DNA of 64,000 nt, from NCBI RefSeq assembly GCF_963576545.1, contig NC_083638.1, positions 3,947,619 to 4,011,618 of the forward strand. The letters run 5' to 3'. This document shows, piece after piece, positions 9,961 to 21,668 of the stretch. Origin of the DNA: Limanda limanda. Lineage: Eukaryota > Chordata > Actinopteri > Pleuronectiformes > Pleuronectidae. Each line of letters opens with the position of its first letter. Position 1 is the stretch's first letter. The notes beneath the pieces were generated by a model that made no database searches, was not told where the DNA came from, and saw only the letters and a program-made list of their open reading frames with translations. A program made the translations under genes and the position numbers.

Positions 9961-12900
9961 TCAGTGGAGTTTCCGTTTCCTGGAGCGGTATCTCCTCCTC
10001 CGCTGCTTGTACAGGTGACGGAAGTTGATGAAGAGTCCTGAAGAAGAAGAGAAGGAACCTCGGTCATTATTTAATCCACAGGTTAGATGAAATGGACATG
10101 GACTGTTTATCCTCATCTTGATCACCCCCTGGTGGCTGACTGCAGTACAGGTCATAAACCTCATAGATATATACATAAGGCTAGATGTCTCGTCCGTGTT
10201 GCCGGCCAACGGAGTCGAACGTCCGCACATGGCGGCCATCTTGCTACAGGCGGCACGCCCACCCATAACATTGTGTTGTAGTGGTACGTACTTTTTAAAT
10301 AACCATAACTTGCTCAATTTTCAACCGATTTTTAAACGGTCTGGTTTGTTATAAACGTCAGAGATGTAGTTATGACACTGCATACATTTTTAAATTTTTT
10401 AGAAAATAACATAATTATTCAAAAGTATGCATAACTACATCTCTGACGTTTATAACAAACCAAACCATTAAAAAATCTGTTGAAAATTGAGCAAGTTATG
10501 GTTATTTAAAAAGTACGTACCACTACAATACAATATCGGTGGGCGAGCCGCCTGTAGCAAGATGGCCGCCATGTGCGGACGTTCGACTCCGTTGGCCGAG
10601 ACAGCTAGCCTTATATATATCTATGATGAACCTCACCTCCTCCATGATCGGTGATTTGAAACAAACTGAACTTGTATTAAATTAAATGTGCGTACGAATA
10701 GATTGATCTGTTTTAAACATCGGACCTATCACTACCCACATTCCTCCAGGAGAGTTTATAGGAGGAGGAGGAATCAGAGTGCATTGTGGGAAGTGAGTGG
10801 ACGTCTCACCCAGGAACATGAAGACCAGGTAGAGCTGCAGCGTGTAGGAGAAGCTCAACGACCCCCCCAGCACGGCAGGGAGCGGGACGCTGAACATACG
10901 AGTCTCGTCAAAGACGGGAAGGGACTGGATCACCGCCACCGCTGGGAACAACACGCCGCCGTCAACAACAACAACAACAAACAACAACAACAGCCACCAT
11001 TTTATATCAGTACACATGAAAACCTCCTCTTTAACCGAGGAGCCACCGACCTTCAGCCAGGACGCCCAGCGGGTACAGAGGGATCCAGAGGCTGTACCTC
11101 AGCCACGTCAACAACTTCCAGTCGGTGCCGATGCATCCCAGCATGTAGAACGGGTACCTGGGGCCAGAGAGAGAGAGGGGGGGGGCGGGGTCTGATGTTA
11201 GAGCCGGTAACCACGACAACAAGGAACCACAGAGGACAGAGGAAGCTGATCTGACCTGAAGATCTCGATGCTGCTCCACAGGTAGAAGACGAAGAACACC
11301 ACGGGCTTGTTCTGCATCTCCTCCACGGCGCCGAAGACCACAAACAGAATCACGTTCCTCCCGGCCACCTGTGACATCACACAGCCGGATAGAGGGAGGA
11401 GTCAGATTGACCTCTAACCATTTACAGTCAATGTATTTTTCCCGCTGTCTTCACCTGGATCATAGCAGGAAAGAACGGCGACTTCACCAAACCCAGCAGG
11501 GGGTTAATGACCTCGAGCGCCGCCATCATCTGACAGAAGTACATCATGTCGGCCATGGTGTGGAACGTGTCGTAGAAGGAATCTGTGGAGCAGCGAGAGA
11601 CAGAAGAGACGGACAGAAGGAATCAGGACAGAATGAAACAGGACATTTCATGAACCACTATTCAGAATCCTCAGAATTTGCAAAACAAAACCTGCGGCCG
11701 TGCTTCTGTTTCTATTCAAATCAGCTCATCAGTGAAAAGATCCTCACAAACCAAACAGACCTGTTTCTGAACAGTGCTGATTAAACTTTCAATTAATAAT
11801 CATTTGCAAATTCAAAAGCTGTTAAGAAATACGATTTATATAGTTTGAATCCTTATTTTCATTTTCATTTCCGACAATTCTGCTTCTACTCTTGTTTTTC
11901 CTCTTCGCCAAGATTTGTGTTTGAATAAAGCACAGGAACAATATCAAAGGGATTTAAAATAGAGTGACTAAATATAAACTGGGATGGATTCCCGAACTCC
12001 AGGAGGGAGAATGAAAGAAACGACAGCAGTCAGAAGATCAGACGGGTTTTTAAAACAAACCCAATGTTCAGCCAAATTAATCTGAGCTGAGAAATCACCA
12101 CAAAAACTATTGTTAACGTCCCAGATAAAGAAAAACCTCTTTATTCTACACGTTGCTGTTCACACAGAGTTTTCCTGAGCAATGAGCTACGGACGTTTCA
12201 GATATCGAACCCTGATGTTATGTTTGCAGGGTTTCCCCAAGAAAACTTGCTAAGCCTGGTGGTAGGGCTGATAGAAACTTTGATATATTTTTGAGTTGAG
12301 CTGCTGACTTAACTTATAAGCCCTGTTTTTTATTTATTTGTATCACGTTGGAGTTGCTAGTTTAAACCTACAGTTTTTTGCACTTTAATATTTGAGCCTT
12401 TGTTTACATTTTGTTTTGTGCTGCATTATACGATGACATACAGTTTGTTGTTATCAAAATAAAATTAACTGAATTGAAATGGTCAATTTGGTTTTTTTGG
12501 GAGGAAAATTAATCGTTTAGATTAATCGACTAATCGATAAAATAGTCGTCAGATTAATCGATAGAAAAATATTCGTTAGTTTCAGCCCTACTTAATATTA
12601 AAAAAAATTCAAGTTTGCTGTGAACATAGCAGTCAGGCCTCTTATTTCAGAAACAATGAACCGTAACAGTTTGGTTACCAATAAAAGATAAGCGTACTAC
12701 TTCGTTGCTTTCAGCCAGCTACTCAAACAGACAAGCAACAAAATAACAAACAAACAAAATACACAGGCAAGTGTCGGCCTAATTTGAAATAAATTAAACA
12801 CAGAACTTTGTAGGGCTATTTGAGTCCTCCTCATATTTGTGGAAATATTTGTGGAAAATGCCTATACAGCACTGGAGGAAACCCTGGTTTGGTTCCGATG

Positions 12901-15900
12901 ATCTGGTTCATTACTCACACATCTGGATCGTCTGACTGCACATCCCAGGACCTTTGGGATACGTGTGTGAGGAAGACAACACTTCTAGAAGCTGGTGGAG
13001 TGACGTGATTTACAAACCTTGACCGAGGATGAAGAGGCGAACGGTCATGTTGACAAAGATCCAGGAGAATCCCAGGAACTGCACCAGGTTGTACATGAAC
13101 AGGTAACCTCTCTTCACACCCAGGTACGCTGTGGAACAGAGGCAGAAGGAAATAAGTAAAACTACTTTAATACACATGCAGAAGATCAGTCAGAAAATCG
13201 TATTCATCCATGAGGGCTTTTATTTTAGCTGATTTATTTATTGACTCACGATCTTTACGAATTCTCGACTCCACACTGATCTTGTTTATCTTCTCCTCCT
13301 CCTGGAAAAGAGATCACACGATCAGAAACCTTTTCTGGTAAACACCATCCTTTAGATTAGATTAGATTAGATTCAACTGTATTGTCATTGCACAGTACAA
13401 GTACATATGCAACGAAATGCAGTTTAGCGTCTAACCAGAAGTGCAAAAAAAGGCAGTAAAGTGCAGAGTATTGTGCATATTAAAGTGAAAATGTAATAAA
13501 TAAGATCTATACAGTAGAAATATATATGGAATATAACAGTATTAACAGGAATTGTAAGATATAAGGACGATGAATACACTATGAACAGGATAAAAATATA
13601 AATATATATAAATATGAATACACTATAGGCGGGATATACAGTATAAAAACAAAGTAACAGTCAGTGCAATGTACGAATGTTCAAATGTTCAGTGGTTGGA
13701 GGAGGGTGCTCTCTCTTCGGAGCAGACTTGTTTTTCAGTGTTCTTTGTTTCCCACCTTGGCCTGAAGCTCGGTCTCGGCGTCGGACTCGTCCAGCCAGCG
13801 GTCGAAGTCCGGAGCCAGGAACACCGGCCTCTTCTCCTGCAGCGTCAGCCGGTCCCACCAGCGCTCCTCCTGCTTCTTGATCTTGATGTCCACCAGACGC
13901 TGGGTGGACCTGTGGTTGATCTGCAGACACACACACACACACACTGTTAGATTATAAATTCCTCTACCAGGCCCTGGATGTAACACACTGCTTCTACCTG
14001 GATCCACTGAGAGTAACGTCATGCACTCACTCAAACTTTCCACTTAACACAACATGCATGACGAAACTAAGCTTGAATCTAACATAAAACAATTAAGAAT
14101 CTGGCTGGAAATATTGCATTTTTAGTTTAATGCCATTATTTTAATCTTAAATATGTATTTTTGTTCATCCTAAAGCAAAGATGGAGGTTGTGGACGGAAC
14201 ACATTTACTCGTCCCGACACCACTAGAATTTACCTTTGAAAGATAACACAATGAGACATAATACTGTTCAACAACAAATATGTCAAATAGTTACTATCAG
14301 ACACTGTGGGGAATAAACCAGTAGATCCCATTACAACCAGTATCTATTCCACTGGTCCTTTGAGGGTCCGTGTCCATCCCAGCTGACTTGAGAGCAGGGG
14401 TCCGCACACGCCGACACTCACACCTATTATCAGGTCTCAAATTAATCCAAAAACTACCTGGATGTGTGTGGACTGGACTGTAGGAGGAAGCCAGAACAGC
14501 GAGAAAAAGAGACAGACACAGACACACACAGAAACAAGCAACACAGGCAACAACACTAACTAAAGATCATTACCTCGGCTCTGACCGGTTCCAGGAACTC
14601 CAAACTGAACTCGTACTCATTGTCTCCTTTAGCTCCGTGTCCTTGTGCTGTGGAACAATGTGAAGACAACAGTTATATGTTATTATAATAACAATATCAG
14701 GTGTGTGTGTGTGAAACTAAGTAAACTCAAACACAAACCTTTGAACTGAAGTGTGTTGTTTTCCTGCAGGCTGATGTCAAGGTTCTGAAAATGTCCAAAT
14801 AAAAAAGATAATCATCAGAACCTGATGCACACGATGGACTTGTTGTCACCAGAGGACACACGAGAGGATGTGTTAACAGATGCTACACAAACTTAGGCAG
14901 ACTTGTGTATTTGTTGGGGACTACTTTCAGCAGCGTATTAATGCAGGATGTGATAGAGAAACTCGTGATGTGTTTTCAGTGTTTTTCTTCTCATATTTTA
15001 CAGGATGTGCTCGACAGCTCATGAGATTATTTTATTCTTTGATAGAAATGGACCCAACATGTGTCTCTTGACGTCTGTCCTCCGTCTCCTGAGCTGCTGA
15101 ACGAGACAGAGGACAGACACTCATACGACAAGATGGCTGAACGAGATCCAGCTCCACCATTAACACCCATGCATGTTTCATGAGACCTGATGGAACCTGT
15201 GGACGCTGAAGACGAGAGGACGCCGTGGTTTCATGTTACTGATGCAAACACTCAGCTGGGACATTCACACATTTACACTAAAGGACCAAGAGACAGACTG
15301 TGAGTGTGGAGGTGGAGACAAAGAAAACCCCCAAAGAATCTCAAATTACAAACCTTATTACACCTTTATAAATGAATAACTGACGTTTATGACCACATTC
15401 ATGATTTACTGAAGAAAGAAACACATGTTGCCTTTGTTAATGACTTTTAAAAAGGTACTGGGTTCAAATTATTAATTTTAAATCCTGCAGAACATTTTCC
15501 ACAACCTGGAAACAGTAATCCATCCTCAAATATGAAAAAGTAAAGTAAATATATATATATTCTTCGTTATATTTCTTATTTCAGGGTTTTGTCTCTGTCT
15601 CAACCTGTACTTGAGATTAAAAGAATTTTCTATTTAATCATCAATAAATGTTATCAATAAAAATAAGTAGTATTTTTGACATTTTTATTCAAACAAATAA
15701 ACAATGGTGAGGACATTTCAGGACTAAATGAATTCAGGAGAGTTAGAATAACACAGAAAACCAGTAAAACAGTAAAAACAATAAATGTAGATTTCTGATT
15801 GATATGACAAACATTAATATATTATTCTCTAATAAGTATTAACGGTTAATTTAGCTTACAACATCCACTCAGCTAACAGCTAAGCTAACATTTAAGCTAA

Positions 15901-16148
15901 CATCACAGAGGGTTAGCAAACATTAGCAAAGGTTACTCAGCGTTAATTTGATTAAATATATAATTAAAACCTGGTTTAGACTCGTTCTCATTCCCAGTGA
16001 ACAACCAGCGGTGAGAGGCTGGAGGAAGCCGGCCGGAAGTGAGCTGTCTGCGGGGGAGGGGTCCTACCTTCGCGTCGCTGAGCTCCACCCGGAGGAAGAT
16101 GTCTCCGTGCCGCTGAGCCCAGTACACATGGGGGGTCAGGATCTGCAT
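9961..16148 (-). CDS. hacd3: Very-long-chain 3-hydroxyacyl-CoA dehydratase 3 (complete)
   Basis: ER-membrane enzyme that removes water from 3-hydroxyacyl-CoA in the third step of the fatty-acid elongation cycle. Exons: 16148-16068, 14784-14739, 14647-14574, 13920-13756, 13301-13250, 13128-13018, 11582-11455, 11368-11256, 11157-11051, 10941-10810, 10037-9961. All phases fit, giving 361 codons; human HACD3 has 362. The N-terminus MQILTPHVYWAQRH opens the p23-like CS domain (to about residue 110). FLAPDFDRWLDESDAE and a Glu/Lys-rich linker follow, then the multi-pass PTPLA region. RYSLWIPLYPLGVLAE holds the expected catalytic pair, Tyr285 and Glu292, seven residues apart as in the yeast enzyme Phs1. 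The end, KRKLH, fits a KxKxx ER-retrieval signal. The ATG at 16148 matches the family start better than the in-frame ATG at 16181. It lies upstream of slc24a1 on the same strand. Confidence 0.97.
10162..10625. mobile_element. 464-bp foldback (palindromic) MITE in hacd3 intron 10
   Basis: Two inverted arms of about 210 bp begin CATAGATATATACATAAGG on the left and end with the near-perfect reverse complement on the right. They surround a short AT-rich loop at about 10380-10425. Each arm carries a GATGGCCGCCATGTG segment. The flanks ataaacct (10154-10161) and atgaacct (10626-10633) are an 8-bp duplication with one mismatch. It interrupts another repeat (a gccccctggtggctgactgcagt-type sequence from about 10125). 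It has no ORF. Confidence 0.75.
12227..12886. mobile_element. Composite DNA-transposon remnant in hacd3 intron 6
   Basis: Ends are cagggtttcccc on the left and ggaggaaaccctg on the right, inverted. Inside is a second piece with inverted ends tagggctga / tttcagcccta (about 12264-12590) and ATTAATCGATTAATCG-like motifs. The segment 12600-12860 recurs inverted at about 38420-38665 in the inner hAT of slc22a18 intron 5. No clean target duplication was found, so the boundaries are approximate. Confidence 0.5.
13350..13650 (-). repeat. Interspersed retroelement 3' end with (TCTAA)n tail
   Basis: Read on the minus strand, a conserved gcaatgacaatacagttgaa segment is followed by four or five TCTAA units at 13350-13372, the usual structure of a LINE or SINE 3' terminus. 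It lies in hacd3 intron 4. The rest is AT-rich, and the family assignment is open. Confidence 0.5.
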
Positions 16149-16467
16149 CGTCACGGCTCCGGTACAATCATGACACAGCACCGGGGGGAGTGTGGTGAAA
16201 GTGCCCGGGAGAGGAGCTCATCCGTCGGTCACACGGAGAACCACAAGCCGCTCCACAGCACCGGGGAAGTCTGGTGAAAGTGCCCGGGAGAGGAGCTCAT
16301 CAGACGGGCTCGCAGAGAACAACCAACCGCTACACAACACGGATGATGGAGCGGATTTCCGGGTGGATGTTGATCACGGATTTCAAAATAAGATCCCCAA
16401 AGATTTTTTTTTTTTTTTAAATCCCTGTGTTTTATTCATGTCGGTTCATGTACTTTAAACATGTAAG

Positions 16468-16660
16468 CAGTGGTGGGAAGTAACGAGGTAGAAATACTTT
16501 GTTTCTGTACTTAAGTAGATTTTTCACATATCTGTACTTTACTTGAGTATTTATTTTCCTGACGACTTTTTACTTTTACTCGTTACATTTGAACAAAAAT
16601 ATGTGTACTTTCTACTTCTTACATTCTCAAACTGGCTCGTTACTTGAGCAGCGGAGGTTG

Positions 16661-16715
<55 letters not shown>

Positions 16716-17070
16716 TAGGGTTCAACATTTTTACATTATATACATTATATTCATATTGTTGTTAAATTTTTTCAGTCAGTTGAGATAAATCTTGAGGAGA
16801 AACATTTTGGTTTGTTTTGTGTCTGTATAGGCCTACTATAAAAAGCACTTTGCATTTTTAATTTTGGTACTTGTACTTTTACTTTTGATACTTAAGTACA
16901 TTTCAACACCAGATACTTTTGATACTTAAGTACTTTTAATATGAGCTACTTTAAGACTTTTACTCAAGTCATTTTCTGACGGGTGACTTCTACTTTTACC
17001 GAAGTCACCTTCAGGTAATATATCTGTACTTTTACTCAAGTATGGCTTTCAAGTACTTTATACACCACTG
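16468..17070. mobile_element. Non-autonomous hAT transposon (CAGTGGTG family), 603 bp
   Basis: Starts CAGTGGTGGGAAGTAAC and ends ACTTTATACACCACTG. It is flanked by the exact 8-bp duplication catgtaag (16460-16467 and 17071-17078). A (CT)n tract occupies about 16658-16710. It is in the opposite orientation to the copy at 256-1312 and sits about 320 bp upstream of the hacd3 start codon. Confidence 0.9.
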
Positions 17071-17282
17071 CATGTAAGATAAGATAATGCTGAACAAATG
17101 TAACCATGCCTTGTATCTTCTAAGATTCTAAAATTCAAGTTTCTAATGATTCAATCCTGCACTGAGCAGCAATTGTCAATATCTGAAGGCAATGGTGTTG
17201 TGTAACCATGTAATGCTTATCAGTTCAATTTTGTCCATAACAGTGAGTAATCATATGTAAGAGTAATAATAGTAAAAGTATA

Positions 17283-18960
17283 ACTAAGGGGGATGCAACC
17301 TTGTTATGCAGGGATGCCAGGGTGAAATTGGACAGGGGGCCAGATTTTTTTCAAGCGAGATCTCAGGGGGCCGGATAACACTTTCTGACTGAAAAGGCCA
17401 AACACTGACTCAACACATGGATAGGTAGGCTATTTGAAATTATTCATGAAGGCCTACACATCAATAAGAAATTGCATTAGAACCAAAATAGCCTCACAAT
17501 GAGGCCTACAAGTACATAGCCTAAAGCAGGAGACACTTACCCTCTAAAGACGTAACATTTTCCTATCCATGCAAGTAGCCTACATTTATAAATTAGAAAT
17601 GCAACAAAATAGACTAGGTGCCAACAAAACACATTTCCTATAAATAACACAAGTGTAAACTGTTAATTACTTTTATTATATTTATTGAAGGCTTGCACAC
17701 GAAAACACGTGAATGCATAATTAGGCCAATTAAAAGAAGGCCAGGCCAAGTAGGCCTAAACGAGACACAGAAAGTAAGCTCCAGAATAAAGTAGTCCAAC
17801 AATAGACCATGTGATTGAATATCCAGTAGGAATTAGTAAAACAAAAAGGTTCTTAAAAAAATAGCCAAATGTGAGCTAAAAACATTGAATTGGCTCAACA
17901 ACAGATGAGGCACATTAACTTTGCCAGTCATCACCAGTCAACCCCAACCCATATTTCCACACACCCACATGCCTATAAGGCACTAGCCTGGCTATCAGGA
18001 CACCCCAACCCCTTTTATTCCCTCCCACCCATATCAAACTGGATTTATGATACATGGGGAGACCAGCCTACTTCAGCTACTTGTCGAAGCCAGACACCTT
18101 TTAACTTTCACCAGCTTGTCCATATCGCGGGACAGTTTCTAGTCAGTGGTCCACCAGCTGTGGACACTGGTTCTGCAGACAGTGCATCACCTCATCATTC
18201 AGATGTCCGTGCGTCGGGCGATTGCGCACTTTCGATTTATTAATATTCATCACGGAACAGGCCTGCTCACATAAATATGTTGTCCCAAAACGATATATTA
18301 TTAGTATTTTACCTACAAAGGCCGTGAGCATTGGGTCCTGTGGTGGCAAGGATTGATAGAACTGCAACAGATGCGTAGTTATCCCTCAACGGTGCGCAAC
18401 ACTGCAGTTCTATCAGTTCCATTCTGATGCCAGGCTCTCATTGGCTGGTTTTGTGGGGGGTCAGGGGTTAATGAGGAAGTGAAGTGACGAGGGGTTGTTG
18501 ATGTGTGGAGTGACGGAGTAGGAACCACAAGTGTGACATGTTAACTATAATAAAGTAACTAAACAGAGGAGTTCCGTGTCGTCGTTTTATCTATAAACAT
18601 AAAACAAACCTTTGTGTGTATCTCGACATTTGGAGAATACGGCTTGCTGTTTCTGTAGCCATGATACTAGCTCGTTTAGCTTTTGAGTCCGAAGTTGCCC
18701 TGTGTACTCGCCGTATTTCTCGGCGTGGGTCTCGTACTGTCGTTTGATGTTGTACTCCTTTGCTACAGCCACTTGTTGAGAACAAATAAGACACACGGGT
18801 TTGGCTCCTACTTCCCCAAATAAATACTTTTCCTTCCATCTATCCTGAAAGATGCGACCTTCAGTGTCGACCCTAACGACATCTCGATCAGCACCACCGG
18901 CGCTGCTGCTGCTGAGGCGGGCAGAACTTCATCCATAAGTAAAACACAGAGAATGTATGA
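17283..18960 (-). pseudogene. Decayed hAT transposase (GTF2IRD2/ZBED-like), two fragments
   Basis: Two minus-strand fragments lie in transposase order. At 18840-18587 there is a Cys2-type finger start, MCLICSQQVAVAKEYNIK, followed by RQYETHAEKY. At 18367-18143 there is a C-terminal hAT dimerisation-like piece, TTYLCEQACSVMNINKSKVR. The catalytic middle is absent and neither fragment is a complete frame. This is a transposon relic between hacd3 and the NLR gene. Its termini were not found. Confidence 0.6.
18434..18493. repeat. 60-bp repeat, copy 1 (copy 2 at 32770-32829)
   Basis: The segment beginning gctctcattggctggttttg and ending gaagtgacgaggg appears to be identical in both places and in the same orientation. 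The sequences on either side differ. Confidence 0.85.
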
Positions 18961-20170
18961 TAAGCTTTGATTAATGAATTAATGGGATTCTTTATTCATG
19001 ACAGAATGGAAATACTCATTTCAACATTAAAAAGACATCGTTGTAAACAGTGGTGACACGACACAGTGACACTCATTTACCAAACGGTGCCATGTGTCTG
19101 ATCCATCGTGTTGGCCCCTTCGCCCGCATTACAAGACGCCGCCACAGCCTCCTCAGTGAGTCATGTGATGTAACAGAATTTTTACTTCAATGAAGTGGAA
19201 ACAGTTTATTCAAACAGTGAAACACGGAAAGTGAGAAACTCAAACTCAGGTCAGATCCGTCACCTGCGACTTTACAGTGAAGATCTCATCTGACGTCATT
19301 CAACAAAACACAGTGAAATAAAATTGTTAACATTTAGACAGTAAATAAAGATGAGGCCAAATTATCTGCATCGCCCCCTGTTGGCTGGCTGAAGTACAGG
19401 TCATGAACCCGCGTCCTCCATGAGTGTGATCAGCTGATTATTGAATCACAAATTCTCTCTGTGTTGTCGCTGTGAGACGTGACGGACGACATGTCGCTCA
19501 CCAACCAATCACTGCTTGAAGTTTCCATGGATACAATATTCTGGTATCAACCAGATTAAGACAATAATCTCAATAAGACACTGACGTATAAACAGTATGT
19601 TCTGATGAACTTAACCTGAATGAGATCATACTCAGAATAATCAACAATCATTGATAAAACATTATAATGTCCTGTCGGAGTTTACACAACATCTTGACAT
19701 CCGACAGTTACAAGTGATGACATCACGTCCTGGACGTAGTGAGATCTGTGCGTGAAGTACGATCAGAGACTGTATATAAATGATTCTTCTGCAGTTGATC
19801 ACGTTGTGGATTGAAAAATTTCATGTACATTTGTGAATAAATGTCGAGTGTGATCTTATTGTCCGATGTTGTATAAAAGCTGAACATGAAAGAAAGTCCA
19901 CCTGTACAAAACGTTCTATCTCTTTGTAAATGAGCAGGAACATGCAGATCAGTTATGAACACACGTATGAAGAATCCAGAGAGAATGAAAATCATCAAAA
20001 TGTGAGTTCAAATGTTTTTCATGAAGTCATTGAACTGATTAGATCTGATGAGTCCAGACGTTCTCATCTTCTCAGTGAAGCAGAGCCGCAGGCTCCCGGC
20101 TCCAAACCAATTATCTGTGTTTCTAAACGTCTTTCACTGTTTCAGCCTCCGTCCACACACACTGTCCTGG
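18961..20170. other. Intergenic stretch without a recognised gene
   Basis: AT-rich sequence with a cgccccctgttggctggctg-type interspersed repeat at about 19370-19435. Several 60-95 codon ORFs on both strands show no domain and no splice context. Confidence 0.5.
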
Positions 20171-20847
20171 TCACACTAACCTCAACAAAGATCCCCCCCT
20201 CCACCTGTTGAGAGAAGAAGACATCAGTGTTTCCAGAGACTCACTTCATCAGCTGTGAGTCAGTGATGCAGCACATCCAGTAGAAAGAGCAGCAGCGACT
20301 TCAGTCCTGTTCAGAGGTGGAGCAGCTTCCTCTCTGCTTCATGTTCACGTGTTGGAATGAACACGCTAAGAGCTCAGTGTGTGTCCTCTGCATGTCAAAG
20401 TGCAGAGTGGACACCTGAGAGGTGGATTTACTGCTGTTACAGGTGAAGACATGTTTCACTGTGTGAAGACGTGCTCATAAAAGGGGCGGGGTTTACTGTG
20501 TATGACCAATCACAGACATGGGCAGTTTGACTGACAGCAGAGCCTCATATTTCACAACAAGTAGAACAAACACATGATCCAGAATAAAATAAACTCAGTT
20601 ACAGCTGCTAAATGCAGGAAGAACAGCTGGTAAAACATCTGGGATTGTGTCAATGTGTAAGTTACAGCGCCCCCTGGCGGCATTTGGTTAAAATATATTA
20701 CGTTACCACGATATAATAACGTGTGTGAACAAGATAAATAACTCTGGGCCAGGAGATCTCAATCTGTTGTTTACTAACAAGACGAGTGGAAGAGAAGAAG
20801 ATTCTAGATGAGAAACGTTTGATACCAGGATGTGGCACACACTGTCT

Positions 20848-20909
20848 CACTGACTCTGAGGACACACACTGACTCTGAGGACACACACTGACTCTAAGGA
20901 CACACACTG
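20848..20909. repeat. 19-bp minisatellite, three units plus a partial
   Basis: The unit cactgactctgaggacaca starts at 20848, 20867 and 20886, with one base change in the third, and is followed by cactg. Confidence 0.85.
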
Positions 20910-21346
20910 TGGTGGAAACCTCTGACATCCCTACTCAATAAAAACCCATGGACCTGTATTCAGGAAGCTGACTGAGTGCATCTGGTGTTTTGGTGACAGG
21001 ATAAGTCTGGAGAGATTGAGATGTTCTGGGTGAGTTAGAGATCAACTGAACCAACCAGACGTTGATTTAAACTTCCCTTATCCGTCCCTTTAAGGAGAGT
21101 GTGCACCACACAACTTTATAGAGTCACTGTGGTCAGTGGGCGGAGCTTCTATACGGGTTGATCTCCAACTTAACCTGGAGCAGGTTAGCTGTTCATCATA
21201 AGTTACCATGGTGATTGACCTCGTTAAGAAGTGGACGAGCTTCGTAGGACTGAAAAAACTAAACCTAAAGTTAACCTGATAACCACAAATCCTGCTTGGT
21301 AGCATAGACCCTGGATCTGTGATACTGACTGTGTTTAGTAAAATAC

Positions 21347-21620
21347 TAGGGCTGGGCAAGTTAACTCGTTTTAATCGAGTTAACTCGATTGTTTATCCGC
21401 CAATTATTTTCTTTTTTCCTGTTCTGCAGCATTATTTTCTTTTTTCCTGTTCTGCAGCAGTCAGCAACAGACTTTCACAAAATAAAAGCCTGACTTTCAC
21501 AATAAAACAATAAATAATCAAACCTGAGTGAATGCGAGATAAAATAATTAATCGAGTTAACTCATCACTTGAGTTAACTCGAGTTAACTCCATTGAAATG
21601 AGTTAACTTGCCCAGCCCTA
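21347..21620. mobile_element. 274-bp hAT-type MITE built from two inverted 5' ends
   Basis: Inverted termini TAGGGCTGGGCAAGTTAACT and its reverse complement; exact 8-bp duplication taaaatac (21339-21346 and 21621-21628). Its right half is the inverse of 25785-25960 in the larger relative, so the element is a foldback of one end. There is no ORF. It lies just 3' of the last clear LRR exon of the NLR gene. Confidence 0.88.
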
Positions 21621-21668
21621 TAAAATACTGATGAAAGCAGAATGGACTGACTCCAACCATCTACTGAC

